Notes: generated from the letters alone by a model not told the origin. A stretch of DNA of 64,000 nucleotides from Pseudomonas sp. 10-1B (GCF_000935045.1 NZ_JYKS01000007.1:62001-126000); one strand, 5' to 3'; positions 9,640 to 18,554 are shown, counted from the stretch's first letter. A program made the numbers and translations.

Positions 9640-10068
9640 ATGAAAGTCAGCGCACGCAATGTTTTCGAAGGCAAGGTTTCCAACGTTCAGCCCGGTGCGG
9701 TCAATGCCGAAGTCGAACTGACCTTGGGTGGCGGTGAGAAACTGGTGGCGGTAGTCACCATGGCCAGCCTGCACAACCTCGGCATCAATGTCGGCAAAGA
9801 GGCCGTGGCGCTGGTCAAGGCGCCGTGGGTAGTGTTGCTGACCGATGCCGCCGGCTACAGGCTGTCGGCCCGCAACGCGCTGGAAGGTGAAGTGGTACGC
9901 GTGGGTGATGGCGCGGTGAATGCCGAAGTGGTGCTGAAGCTGGCTGGTGGCACCGAGGTGTATGCCATCGTCACCCGCGAAGCCGTGCAGGAGCTGGGCC
10001 TGGCGCCAGGCGTGAAAGCCACTGCGCTGATCAAGGCCTCGCACATCATCCTCGGCGCCAAGCCCTGA
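9640..10068 (+). CDS. Double TOBE-domain molybdate-binding protein (molbindin)
   Basis: The 142-residue cytoplasmic protein consists of two tandem copies of a ~70-residue TOBE (Mop) domain, each starting with SARN(V/A)(F/L)EG and containing GAVNAEV and a hydrophobic K-A-p/s end (ALVKAPWVVL and ALIKASHIIL). Such ModG/molbindin proteins store or buffer molybdate or tungstate. The ATG at 9640 is chosen because the first TOBE repeat begins there. Confidence 0.88.
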   Translation: MKVSARNVFEGKVSNVQPGAVNAEVELTLGGGEKLVAVVTMASLHNLGINVGKEAVALVKAPWVVLLTDAAGYRLSARNALEGEVVRVGDGAVNAEVVLKLAGGTEVYAIVTREAVQELGLAPGVKATALIKASHIILGAKP

Positions 10069-10081
10069 GCTTGAGGGTTGA

Positions 10082-10170
10082 CCTGTGGGAGCGGGCATGC
10101 CCGCGAACACCGGCGCAGCCGGTGCCATCCACCGCGTCGCCTGCTTCGCGGGCTTGCCCGCACACAGGGG
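10082..10170. repeat. REP pair
   Basis: Inverted copies CTGTGGGAGCGGGCATGCCC and CGCGGGCTTGCCCGC enclose ACCGGCGCAGCCGGTGCCATCC, a spacer type also seen at 36844-36933. Confidence 0.88.
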
Positions 10171-10522
10171 CCGCATCAGGGCTGACAGGTGTTTGCCACA
10201 GGATATGCAGCGCCTGTGAGATCGAGCGCCGCCCGCGCGGCGCATCGCGAGCTGGCGCTCGCTCCTACGTTTGTTTCGGGCCAGTAACTCCTGTGATAGG
10301 TGTGCGCGGGCATTGGTGTGCGCGTTGCCCTTCGAAGCAGCCGGGGCGTGCGACCAGCGCATGGCGCAACCAGTTCCACTCTTGTCGAGCTGCATGAAAA
10401 CACAGGAAAAACCCCTGTCCTGAAAAACCACGACGCACACTTCTTGCGCCTGTCGTGGCCGCGCTGGCTATTCTTGACGCAGCCGCAGGAAGCGGCCCAT
10501 TCCCAGCGACAACGGAGCGTCC
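10171..10522. repeat. Intergenic region with a second extragenic repeat type
   Basis: Between the REP pair and comM lies a palindromic block at about 10190-10270 (GAGCGCCGCCCGCGCGGCGC then GCGAGCTGGCGCTCGCTCCTAC), different from the REP family used elsewhere in the window. I recall similar blocks in other P. putida intergenic regions. The remaining ~250 nt before comM show no gene; the comM promoter should be here. Confidence 0.5.
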
Positions 10523-12013
10523 ATGTCCCTAGCCCTCGTCCACAGCCGCGCCCAAGTGGGCGTGCAGGCACCCGCGGTCAGCGTCGAAACTCACCTGGCC
10601 AATGGCCTGCCCCATCTCACCCTGGTCGGCCTGCCGGAAACCACGGTCAAGGAAAGCAAGGACCGGGTACGCAGCGCCATCGTCAACTCTGGTCTGAACT
10701 ATCCGCAGCGGCGTATTACCCAGAACCTCGCCCCCGCCGACCTGCCCAAGGATGGCGGGCGTTATGACCTGGCCATTGCCCTGGGCATCCTTGCCGCCGA
10801 CGGCCAGGTGCCAACGGCCACCCTCGCCGATGTCGAATGCCTGGGCGAACTGGCGCTGTCCGGCAAATTGCGCCCGGTCCAAGGCGTGTTGCCCGCAGCA
10901 CTGGCGGCACGCGAAGCAGGCCGGGCGCTGGTGGTGCCACAGGAGAATGCCGAGGAAGCCAGCCTGGCCGGCGGGCTGGTGGTGTATGCAGTGGGGCACC
11001 TGCTGGAGCTGGTCGCCCACCTGAACGGTCAGGTGCCACTACCGCCGTATGCCGCCAACGGTTTGATCCTGCATCAACGGCCCTACCCGGACCTGAGCGA
11101 AGTGCAGGGCCAACTGGCAGCCAAGCGGGCCCTGCTGCTGGCAGCGGCCGGGGCGCACAACCTGTTGTTCACCGGGCCACCGGGCACCGGCAAGACCTTG
11201 CTCGCCAGCCGCCTGCCCGGCCTGCTGCCCCCGCTGGACGAGCACGAGGCGCTGGAAGTGGCGGCAATCCAGTCGGTCAGCGGGCATACACCGCTTAACA
11301 GCTGGCCACAGCGACCGTTTCGCCACCCCCACCACTCCGCCTCTGGCCCGGCCCTGGTCGGCGGCAGCAGCCGGCCGCAACCAGGCGAAATTACCCTGGC
11401 CCACCATGGCGTGCTGTTTCTGGACGAACTGCCGGAGTTCGAACGGCGGGTGCTGGAAGTGCTGCGCGAACCGCTGGAATCGGGTGAGATCGTGATTGCC
11501 CGGGCTCGCGACAAAGTGCGCTTTCCCGCGCGTTTCCAGCTGGTAGCAGCAATGAACCCCTGCCCTTGCGGCTACCTGGGCGACCCCACTGGCCGCTGCC
11601 GCTGCAGCACCGAGCAGATCGCGCGGTATCGCAACAAACTGTCCGGGCCGTTGCTGGACCGCATCGACCTGCACCTGACCGTGGCCCGCGAGAGCACCAC
11701 GCTGAACAACCAGCCTTGCGGTGAAACCAGTGCCGATGTCGCCGCCAGGGTAGCCAAGGCGCGGGAAGTGCAACACCGGCGACAAGGGTGTGCCAATGCG
11801 TTTCTCGACCTGGAGGGGTTGCGCCGCCATTGCGGGCTGGTGGCGGCGGACCAGGCTTGGCTGGAGGGGGCGTGTGAACGGCTGACCTTGTCGTTGCGGG
11901 CAGCGCACCGGCTGCTGAAGGTGGCAAGGACGCTGGCGGACCTCGAGGGCGGCGAGGCAATCGGCCGGGCGCATCTGGCCGAAGCCCTGCAGTATCGGCC
12001 AGGCAGTAGTTAG
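10523..12013 (+). CDS. comM: Mg-chelatase-like AAA+ ATPase ComM (YifB)
   Basis: The 496-residue protein has the N-terminal ChlI/Lon-like domain (1-170), an AAA+ ATPase core with Walker A GPPGTGKT and Walker B GVLFLDELPEF, and the C-terminal domain after NPCPCGYLGD. ComM is a ring helicase that promotes branch migration during natural transformation in gammaproteobacteria. comM is a frequent landing site for resistance islands elsewhere; here the frame is intact. Confidence 0.93.
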   Translation: MSLALVHSRAQVGVQAPAVSVETHLANGLPHLTLVGLPETTVKESKDRVRSAIVNSGLNYPQRRITQNLAPADLPKDGGRYDLAIALGILAADGQVPTATLADVECLGELALSGKLRPVQGVLPAALAAREAGRALVVPQENAEEASLAGGLVVYAVGHLLELVAHLNGQVPLPPYAANGLILHQRPYPDLSEVQGQLAAKRALLLAAAGAHNLLFTGPPGTGKTLLASRLPGLLPPLDEHEALEVAAIQSVSGHTPLNSWPQRPFRHPHHSASGPALVGGSSRPQPGEITLAHHGVLFLDELPEFERRVLEVLREPLESGEIVIARARDKVRFPARFQLVAAMNPCPCGYLGDPTGRCRCSTEQIARYRNKLSGPLLDRIDLHLTVARESTTLNNQPCGETSADVAARVAKAREVQHRRQGCANAFLDLEGLRRHCGLVAADQAWLEGACERLTLSLRAAHRLLKVARTLADLEGGEAIGRAHLAEALQYRPGSS

Positions 12014-12435
12014 GGCCTGAACTGCCTTGCAGCCCAGTAGCCGGTACAGGCTGCCACCCTTCCCGAGACAATGTTCCTCGGTTAAAGCATGTTGGGTCTG
12101 ACCGTGCTGCAGGTGCAGTGAAGCTGGAGCGGTTGTTTGATTCGGATGTGGATAGAGCTATCACGCAAACACTAACCTCGCCCATACAAACCTCACGGCC
12201 AGCCACTTCTAGCCAGTCGGATACAACTCCCGTGTAAGTGGGCTTACCCACGAAGGGCCGCGTAGCGGATCCAACACACCGAATTCTCAGCGACGTCCTA
12301 CTTCCTTCCGGGCCATTTCCTACGTATGCGCATGGCCTGAAGAATTATCCTACGCACCGTGTCGACACCCGTCTGATTGTCCGGGGAATGCCTGCTCTCT
12401 ACGCTTGCCGGGTCGCTGTCGGTTCAGCGATCGGG
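12014..12435. other. Intergenic region after comM
   Basis: No convincing gene is seen. A degenerate REP-like fragment (GTGGGCTTACCCACGAAGGGCC) lies at about 12238-12263. The stretch leads into the structured leader of the DUF6124 gene. Confidence 0.5.
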
Positions 12436-12436
12436 T

Positions 12437-12577
12437 GTGGAAACCCGGCAGGTTATCGGAACAGCTGTTGTCATGGCAGCTGTACGCGGGAGGCCGAATG
12501 GCCTGCCGGGGTTCCGATAGCCCGGCTTTCCACCCCGCGTGCAGCCGCCACCCTTCGCGTGGAAACGGATGGTGCCG
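12437..12577 (+). promoter_or_regulatory. Multi-hairpin leader upstream of the DUF6124 gene
   Basis: The arms at 12437-12462 and 12511-12533 are long inverted repeats (GTGGAAACCCGG... against ...CCCGGCTTTCCAC). They enclose two smaller hairpins: CAGCTG at 12462/12477 and AGGCC-GAAT-GGCCT at 12491-12504. A further stem (GCCGCCACC against GGTGCCGGC) lies at about 12544-12577. The block ends about 25 nt before the ATG, so it would form a branched structure in the mRNA leader or a DNA cruciform. Function is unknown. Confidence 0.6.
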
Positions 12578-12601
12578 GCCAACCTCTATCGGAGTTTGGC
12601 T

Positions 12602-12895
12602 ATGAAAAAAATTGTTCCCAATCCCCCCCTCCCCAACACCACACAACGCGCCTTCAGCCGCTGCGATGCCGGCCATCCCCCTTTGTTCACAGTAAACCCG
12701 GGCATCTGCGCCCACGACGCTCTGGTGCATGTCGCGCAGTACCTGCGTGGTGCCTACGACTGTGGCTACAAAGCCCTGGAGCACCTGGACGAAACCGGCA
12801 AGAGCTTGTTCTGGAGCAACCTGAATGCAGTCGAAATGGCAGAAGGGCTGGTTGAGGCATTGCTGGACGGGATTGAGTCACAGCCCGTAAGTTGA
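12602..12895 (+). CDS. DUF6124/DUF3077 family protein
   Basis: The 97-residue protein has the N-terminal MKKIVPNPP, a helical middle (AHDALVHVAQYLRGAYDCGYKALEHLDE) and an end typical of this Pseudomonas-restricted family, which is usually present in several copies per genome. No function is known. CGGAG lies 9 nt before the ATG. It is preceded by the structured leader and followed by a gene with a nuclease-like domain. Confidence 0.82.
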   Translation: MKKIVPNPPLPNTTQRAFSRCDAGHPPLFTVNPGICAHDALVHVAQYLRGAYDCGYKALEHLDETGKSLFWSNLNAVEMAEGLVEALLDGIESQPVS

Positions 12896-13067
12896 AGTGC
12901 ATTGCAACAGGCCGGAGCAGGCTGCGGTGCTCGGCTTGCTCTGCCTCAATACAGGAAACGCCCTACAAAACGCGTCACCCTCCTTCTGATTGTTCGAGGC
13001 CCCCCTTCTTCATAGGCTCACTTGGCCGCTATCGCATCTGTGACATTGTTCGCAGCCAGGTATCTCA

Positions 13068-13646
13068 TTGAGCCCCAACAACCCAGTCGCGAAGATCGCC
13101 GAGAAGAAAGGCCAGAACACCTGGCTCGACGAACAACTACCGGACCTCAGAACGCTTGCGCGGGAATTGCGTGCCCAGGCTGTCGAAGAACTAGCTGCTG
13201 CCAGTTCACATGACGCCGCAATCGCACTCGCTGCGCAGCATCTGGGCTTTAACAGTGAAAAAGCTGGCCTGGTAACCGTCAGAACCCCAATGGGCGACAT
13301 CCGAATTCAGCGCAGCTGTATCCGTCACATCGTCGAGAAGCGACAAGACGCCCGGGAACGCTATGTGAAAGTAGCGCTGGATACGCTGATCGGACCATTT
13401 GAGGTGTGGCAGGTCGCCTACACCAATGGCACCAACCGGCTGGCCTTCATTGGAGCGTACGAAACCAAACGACAGATGCTGGTAGTCGTGACACTCGACA
13501 ACGGAAAAATGCTGTGGAATTTCATGCAGTGCGACGCAAAGGCGCTGAACAAGCATCGCCATGGGACGCTGCTCTACAAGCGATACGCTTTTCTGCCGAA
13601 CAAAGAAAAAGGCCACTGTCACCAGTGGCCCTATGTTCATGCTTGA
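13068..13646 (+). CDS. Orphan PBECR-type (phage/polymorphic toxin) nuclease-fold protein
   Basis: The 192-residue product has a helical N-terminus (AKIAEKKGQNTWLDEQL, LRTLARELRAQAVEELAA) and a C-terminal domain with GPFEVWQVAYTNGT, FIGAYETKRQMLVVV and MLWNFMQCDAKALNKHRHG. These resemble the PBECR (phage Barnase-EndoU-ColicinE5/D-RelE-like) domain found at the ends of Mu-F-like head proteins and toxins. The only start in frame after the stop at 13041 is TTG at 13068, so the gene may be the surviving tail of a longer protein. No trafficking domain or clear immunity gene is visible. The toxin role is inference. Confidence 0.6.
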   Translation: MSPNNPVAKIAEKKGQNTWLDEQLPDLRTLARELRAQAVEELAAASSHDAAIALAAQHLGFNSEKAGLVTVRTPMGDIRIQRSCIRHIVEKRQDARERYVKVALDTLIGPFEVWQVAYTNGTNRLAFIGAYETKRQMLVVVTLDNGKMLWNFMQCDAKALNKHRHGTLLYKRYAFLPNKEKGHCHQWPYVHA

Positions 13647-13946
13647 TATTCATATACACACCCTCAAGCCGGGGTGTGGAGGTCTCACCCGACGCTGATG
13701 ATTCAGCCATCGACGGGGTTCCTACGCCAGCTATTGCCGCTGAATGGCAGCTGGTTTCGCGCTCAGGTGAAACGCTAACAACACTCCTGGATCAAGTCAA
13801 CGATGGCCACCTACCGAAGCCATCCATCAAGTTACTCGGCATTACGAGCGGGCTTGCCCGCGAAGAGGCCGGCACAGGCTCCATTGCCTGCCCGACCAAC
13901 CTGCTCTATTACTATCCACAGCCCTCCCCTCACCCCCGAGACCACC
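13647..13946. other. Gap between PBECR gene and mscS, with possible small frame and partial REP
   Basis: A frame open from GTG at 13676 reads VEVSPDADDSAIDGVPTPAI and on through AAEWQLVSRSGE before running into a partial REP (13845-13879). It could be a remnant of an immunity or unrelated gene, but no family is recognised. A GGCCACTG/CAGTGGCC hairpin at about 13612-13630 overlaps the end of the PBECR frame. Confidence 0.35.
13845..13879. repeat. Single REP element
   Basis: A partial copy, CGAGCGGGCTTGCCCGCGAA followed by GAGGCCGGCACAGGC, lies upstream of the mechanosensitive channel gene. Confidence 0.75.
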
Positions 13947-15374
13947 ATGCTGGCGTTCATCCAGTCATCCCCGTTGTCGCTCGGTACCGCCCTGATCCTG
14001 CTCGACCTCGTGCTCTGGCAAATCATCCCGATCCAGCGCCGGGCCTGGCGCATCGGCACGCGGCTGGTGATCTTCCTGCTGTTCAGCTCGGTGCTGGTGG
14101 CCGCCGGCATGAGCCCGCTGCAACCGCCACCCTGGGCGGACGATGTTTCGCGCAACCTGATGGCCACGGTGTTGGCGATCGGCTGGTGGCTGTTCGGCGC
14201 GCGCACGGTCACGGTGGTGTTCGGCCTGCTGCTGGTGGCCCGTGGCAGCCATGGCGGGCGGTTGCTGCAGGATGTGCTGGGGGCGCTGATCTTCCTGGCT
14301 GCCGTGGTCGCCGCCGCAGGCTATGTACTGCAACTGCCGGTGAAGGGCCTGCTGGCCACCTCCGGGGTGATGGCCATCGTCATCGGCCTGGCACTGCAGA
14401 GCACCTTGGCCGACGTGTTCAGCGGCATCGTGCTGAATACCACGCGGCCCTATCAGATCGGCGATTCGATCTCCATCGACGGGACCGAGGGCAAAGTGCT
14501 GGATATCGACTGGCGCGCCACGCGCCTGCTGACCGGCAACGGCAGCCTGGCGGTGATCCCCAACTCGGTGGCGGCCAAGGCGCGGCTGCTCAACCACAGC
14601 CGCCCGGCCGATGTGCACGGGGTGTCGATCAGCGTGGTGGTGCCGGCCAAGGTGCGGCCCAAGCGGGTGTTCGATGCGCTGGAAAAGGCCTTGCAGGGCG
14701 TCAGTGCCATTCTTGCCACGCCAAAACCGAAGGTGACGGTGAAGGCTTCGACACTGGAGTCCGTGGAGTACGAGGCCAGCGGTTTCGTGGCCGACGCAGG
14801 CGCCAAGGGCGACGCGCGCAACCAGCTGTTCGACCTGGCGCACCGGCACCTGGAGGCAAGCGGAGTGATGTGGAACGTGGACCTAGCGCTGCCGCCGCGC
14901 AGCCGCCAGCGCGAGGTGCTGGACGAGGTGCGGGTGTTCCGCTCGCTGGGCGGTGAAGAGCGCGATGCACTGAGCCAGCGCATGACCGCGGTGGAATACC
15001 TGGCGGACCAGGTGATCCTGGGCGTGGGCGAGCATTCCGATCATCTGCTGGTGATTGGCAGCGGCGTGGTTTCGGCGTCGATCCGCGATGGCGACAAGCT
15101 GGTCGAGGCCGGGCGCATGGGGCCGGGGGAGGTGCTGGGAATCGAGGGGATTATCGATGAGGATGACTCGTTTGCCGAGTTCCGTACGCTGACCGGTTGC
15201 GTGCTGTACAGGATCGACAAGGAACAGGTGAAGAGCTGCCTGGTGCAGCGCGGCGAGGTGCAGACCGCATTGAACAAGTTGCAGCGGTTCCGGCGGCAGA
15301 GCCGGGAGTCGTTGTTGCTGCAAAAGCCCGCCCTGATCAAGAAGGGCGGCTTCCTTAGCTGGTTGCACAAGTAG
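13947..15374 (+). CDS. MscS-type mechanosensitive channel with cyclic nucleotide-binding domain
   Basis: The 475-residue inner-membrane protein has about four hydrophobic segments, the MscS pore helix and beta domain (GLLATSGVMAIVIGLALQST, LADVFSGIVLNT, RPYQIGDSI, GTEGKVLDIDWRATRL, VIPNSVAAKARLLNHSRP), and a C-terminal cNMP/CAP_ED-like domain (about residues 325-440; LGVGEHSDHLLVIGSGVVSA, GPGEVLGIEG). It likely opens under hypo-osmotic stress, modulated by a nucleotide ligand. The ATG at 13947 is chosen over an upstream start inside the REP. Confidence 0.88.
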   Translation: MLAFIQSSPLSLGTALILLDLVLWQIIPIQRRAWRIGTRLVIFLLFSSVLVAAGMSPLQPPPWADDVSRNLMATVLAIGWWLFGARTVTVVFGLLLVARGSHGGRLLQDVLGALIFLAAVVAAAGYVLQLPVKGLLATSGVMAIVIGLALQSTLADVFSGIVLNTTRPYQIGDSISIDGTEGKVLDIDWRATRLLTGNGSLAVIPNSVAAKARLLNHSRPADVHGVSISVVVPAKVRPKRVFDALEKALQGVSAILATPKPKVTVKASTLESVEYEASGFVADAGAKGDARNQLFDLAHRHLEASGVMWNVDLALPPRSRQREVLDEVRVFRSLGGEERDALSQRMTAVEYLADQVILGVGEHSDHLLVIGSGVVSASIRDGDKLVEAGRMGPGEVLGIEGIIDEDDSFAEFRTLTGCVLYRIDKEQVKSCLVQRGEVQTALNKLQRFRRQSRESLLLQKPALIKKGGFLSWLHK

Positions 15375-15380
15375 GCCTGT

Positions 15381-15480
15381 ACTGGCCCTATCGCCGGCAA
15401 GCCAGCTCCCACAGGTACTGCGCAAGGCTTGAGGCCGATGCGGTCAATGTGGGAGCTGGCTTGCCGGCGATAGGGCCAGT
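15381..15480. repeat. REP pair, GCTGGCTTGCCGGCGAT variant
   Basis: The two inverted copies (GCCGGCAAGCCAGCTCCCAC and GTGGGAGCTGGCTTGCCGGC) lie between the convergent mscS-like gene and amaA. Confidence 0.9.
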
Positions 15481-15482
15481 GC

Positions 15483-16769
15483 TTACAACACAACCCTCAA
15501 GCATTGCCCCGCGTGATACAGCGAGAACCCGGACTCGTAGAACGCGGTGCGCAGCGAAGGCGCACTCACGCCGCTCATCGGCGAGAACGGAATCGGCAGG
15601 CTATCCGCCTCGCCCTTCAGCAGAAACTCGGCAAACGCCCGGCCAATCACGGTACCGGTGGTATTGCCCCGGCCGTTGTACCCGGTCACGGCCACCAACC
15701 CCGGTGCCGGTTCGAACAGGCGCATCAGGTGGTCGGGGGTGAAGTCGATGCAGCCGGTCCAGTGCATTTCCCACTCAACCTTGCCCAGCTCGGGGTAGTA
15801 ATGGCTCTGGATCCGGTCGGCCCAGCTGCGCACGAACCATGCCGGCTTGTTGTCGACCCGGCCCAGGCTGCCGAGTAGCAGGCGGCCCTGATCGTCGCGA
15901 CGGATGCTGCTGAGTACGGTGCGGGTATCCCACGAGCCCTGGCCGTGTGGGAGTACCTTGTCGGCAGCCGCGCCTTGCAACGGTTTGGACGCCACCTGGT
16001 AGTAGTAACCGCGGAAGAACTGCTTCTGCAGGTTGCTCCAGTCACCTTCGGTGTAGGCGCCGGTGGAAATCACCACCTTGTCGGCGCGCACCGAGCCGCG
16101 CGCGGTGTTCACCCGCCAGGCATCGCCGTCACGCTCCAGGCCTTCGACCGAGGACTGCTGGAACAGCTTGCCACCCAGGCGCACCACGGCAGCAGCCAGG
16201 CCTTGGGTATAGCCCATCGGGTTGATGGTGCCGGCGCGGCGGTCGAGCAGCGCGGCGGAAATCTTGTTGGTACCGCAGTATTCCTGGCACTGGGCGCCGG
16301 TCAGCAGCTCGACGTCGGCACCGCGGCGGCGCCATTGCTCGTGGCGGGCTTCAAGGTCGGCGATGCCGGTGGCGTTGTGCGCCATGTGCAACGTGCCTTT
16401 GTGCTGGGCCTGGCAGTCGATGCCAAGACGCTCGATCATGGCGAACACTTCGCCCGGGGCTTCGCCGAGTACCTTGTTCAGGCGGCTGCCCTGCTTCTGG
16501 CCGAGGGTGACCTCGACGTCGTCGGGGCGGATCCAGGTGCCGGCGTTGACCAGGCCGACGTTGCGTCCGGAGCCACCGTGGCCGATCTTCCACGCCTCCA
16601 GCAGGATCACCGACTTGCCCTGTTCGAGCAGGTGGATGGCCGCCGAGAGGCCGGTAATGCCGCCACCGATCACGCAGACATCGGCCTTGTGCTCACCGGC
16701 CAGGGCCTGGGCGGCGACGCTCGGTTTGCTGACGAATTCCCACAAGCATTGTTGACGCAGTTCGGACAT
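15483..16769 (-). CDS. amaA: L-pipecolate oxidase AmaA
   Basis: The 428-residue FAD-dependent oxidoreductase has the dinucleotide fold ADVCVIGGGITGLSAAIHLL and the DAO-family end GYNGRGNTTGTVIGRAFAEF. In P. putida AmaA oxidises L-pipecolate to piperideine-6-carboxylate in the D-lysine/pipecolate branch of lysine degradation. The assignment follows from the length and the adjacency of amaB and hglS. The start MSELRQQCLWEF at 16769 excludes REP-derived upstream codons. A REP pair separates it from amaB on the same strand. Confidence 0.9.
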   Translation of the reverse strand: MSELRQQCLWEFVSKPSVAAQALAGEHKADVCVIGGGITGLSAAIHLLEQGKSVILLEAWKIGHGGSGRNVGLVNAGTWIRPDDVEVTLGQKQGSRLNKVLGEAPGEVFAMIERLGIDCQAQHKGTLHMAHNATGIADLEARHEQWRRRGADVELLTGAQCQEYCGTNKISAALLDRRAGTINPMGYTQGLAAAVVRLGGKLFQQSSVEGLERDGDAWRVNTARGSVRADKVVISTGAYTEGDWSNLQKQFFRGYYYQVASKPLQGAAADKVLPHGQGSWDTRTVLSSIRRDDQGRLLLGSLGRVDNKPAWFVRSWADRIQSHYYPELGKVEWEMHWTGCIDFTPDHLMRLFEPAPGLVAVTGYNGRGNTTGTVIGRAFAEFLLKGEADSLPIPFSPMSGVSAPSLRTAFYESGFSLYHAGQCLRVVL

Positions 16770-16796
16770 GGCCCGGCTCCAGCAATTTGTTCTTGT

Positions 16797-16910
16797 TGGG
16801 GCTGCTTTGCAGCCCATTCGCGGGCAAGCCCGCTCCTACAGGGATCGCACAAATGGCACCGATCCCTGTAGGAGCGGGCTTGCCCGCGAACCGGGGGCGA
16901 GGCCCCCGGC
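16797..16910. repeat. REP pair
   Basis: The inverted copies CGCGGGCAAGCCCGCTCCTAC and GTAGGAGCGGGCTTGCCCGC lie between amaB and amaA. Confidence 0.9.
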
Positions 16911-16927
16911 CATGCAGCATCAATCCA

Positions 16928-18418
16928 TCAGTCGAACACGATACCCTGCGCCAGCGGCAGCTCGCGCGAGTAGTTCACGGTGTTGGTCTGGCGACGCATG
17001 TAGCCTTTCCAGGCATCCGAACCAGACTCACGACCACCGCCAGTCTCTTTCTCGCCACCGAACGCACCGCCGATCTCGGCGCCGCTGGTGCCGATGTTGA
17101 CGTTGGCGATGCCGCAGTCGCTACCCGAGGCGCTCTGGAAGCGCTCGGCCTCACGGATGTCGGTGGTGAAGATGCACGACGACAGGCCTTGTGGCACTTC
17201 GTTGTTCAGGCGCAGGGCCTCTTCGAAGTCGTCGTAGGCCAGCACGTAGAGGATCGGGGCGAAGGTTTCGTGGCGCACCACATCGCTCTGCGCTGGCATT
17301 TCGGCAATGGCAGGCGATACGTAGTAGGCGTTCGGGTACTGGTCGGCCAGCTGACGCTCGCCACCAAATACCTGGCCACCTTCGTCGCGGGCCTTGGCCA
17401 ACGCGCCCTGCATGGCGTCGAACGACTGCTTGTCGATCAGCGGGCCAACTAGGTTGTCCTTGCGCGGGTCGCCGATGCGCACCTTGCCGTAGGCGGCTTT
17501 GACCCGGGCAACCACTTCGTCCTTGATCGAGCGGTGCACGATCAGGCGGCGCAGGGTGGTGCAACGCTGGCCGGCAGTGCCGACCGCGGAGAACAGGATG
17601 CCGCGCACGGCCAGGTCCAGGTCTGCGCTCGGCGCCAGGATCATGGCGTTGTTACCGCCCAGTTCAAGAATGCTGCGACCGAAGCGGGCAGCCACGCGTG
17701 GGCCGACTTCACGCCCCATGCGGGTGCTGCCGGTGGCGCTGACCAGCGGTACGCGCGGGTCGTCGACCATGGCTTCGCCGGCTTCACGGCCGCCGATCAC
17801 CAGTTGTGCCAGGCCAGCCGGGGCATCGCCGAAGGCTTTCAGGGCTTTTTCGAACAGTGCCTGGCAGGCCAGGGCGGTCAGCGGGGTCTTTTCAGAAGGC
17901 TTCCACACCACCGAGTTACCAGCCACCAGGGCCAGGGCGGTGTTCCAGGCCCACACGGCGACCGGGAAGTTGAAGGCGCTGATCACGCCGACCACACCCA
18001 ATGGATGCCAGGTTTCACGCATGTGGTGGCCAGGGCGCTCGGAGGCAATGGTCAGGCCGTACAGCTGGCGCGACAGGCCAACGGCGAAGTCGCAGATGTC
18101 GATCATTTCCTGCACTTCGCCCAGGCCTTCCTGGGTGATCTTGCCGGCTTCGATCGACACCAGCTCGCCGAGGTCGGCCTTGTGCTCACGCAGCACTTCG
18201 CCGAACAGGCGTACCAGTTCGCCACGGCGCGGGGCCGGCACACTGCGCCAGGCTTCGAAGGCGCGCTGGGCCTGATCGATGCGGGCGATGGTCTCGGCCT
18301 TGCCGAGCAGTTTCACCGAGGCGATCTGGCTGCCGTCGATCGGCGTGTGAACAGGGTAGTCGCCCTGGGTGTAAGCCTCGGCGGCAACGCCAAGGCGCTC
18401 GAGCAATCCAGCAACCAT
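16928..18418 (-). CDS. amaB: L-aminoadipate-semialdehyde dehydrogenase AmaB
   Basis: The 496-residue NAD(P)-dependent aldehyde dehydrogenase is of the ALDH7 type. The catalytic residues are in ILELGGNNAMI (Glu) and GTAGQRCTTLRRL (Cys), and the cofactor-binding segment is ISAFNFPVAVWAWN. It oxidises 2-aminoadipate semialdehyde (in equilibrium with piperideine-6-carboxylate made by AmaA) to L-2-aminoadipate. The ATG at 18418 gives the length of the known enzyme. A divergent LysR gene begins 136 nt away and is the likely regulator. Confidence 0.92.
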   Translation of the reverse strand: MVAGLLERLGVAAEAYTQGDYPVHTPIDGSQIASVKLLGKAETIARIDQAQRAFEAWRSVPAPRRGELVRLFGEVLREHKADLGELVSIEAGKITQEGLGEVQEMIDICDFAVGLSRQLYGLTIASERPGHHMRETWHPLGVVGVISAFNFPVAVWAWNTALALVAGNSVVWKPSEKTPLTALACQALFEKALKAFGDAPAGLAQLVIGGREAGEAMVDDPRVPLVSATGSTRMGREVGPRVAARFGRSILELGGNNAMILAPSADLDLAVRGILFSAVGTAGQRCTTLRRLIVHRSIKDEVVARVKAAYGKVRIGDPRKDNLVGPLIDKQSFDAMQGALAKARDEGGQVFGGERQLADQYPNAYYVSPAIAEMPAQSDVVRHETFAPILYVLAYDDFEEALRLNNEVPQGLSSCIFTTDIREAERFQSASGSDCGIANVNIGTSGAEIGGAFGGEKETGGGRESGSDAWKGYMRRQTNTVNYSRELPLAQGIVFD

Positions 18419-18554
18419 TTGTGCTTCTCCTACATCGGGTGATGGGGTGGAAAAATGATGTGGATCAGTATTAATCCGATCACACCGGTGCAACAAACGA
18501 CCTTTATTCCGCATATCATTCCGTCAGGTAATGATTCGAGCCGCAGAGACCGCT

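Noticed and set aside
10523..12013. Insertion in comM, a usual island target.
   Set aside because: The comM frame is complete from start to stop with all ATPase motifs.
13406..14956. A 516-codon frame spanning the PBECR gene, gap and mscS.
   Set aside because: It overlaps two recognised genes in a different frame. Only a short middle part (13676-13840) lies outside them, and I kept that only as a weak possibility.
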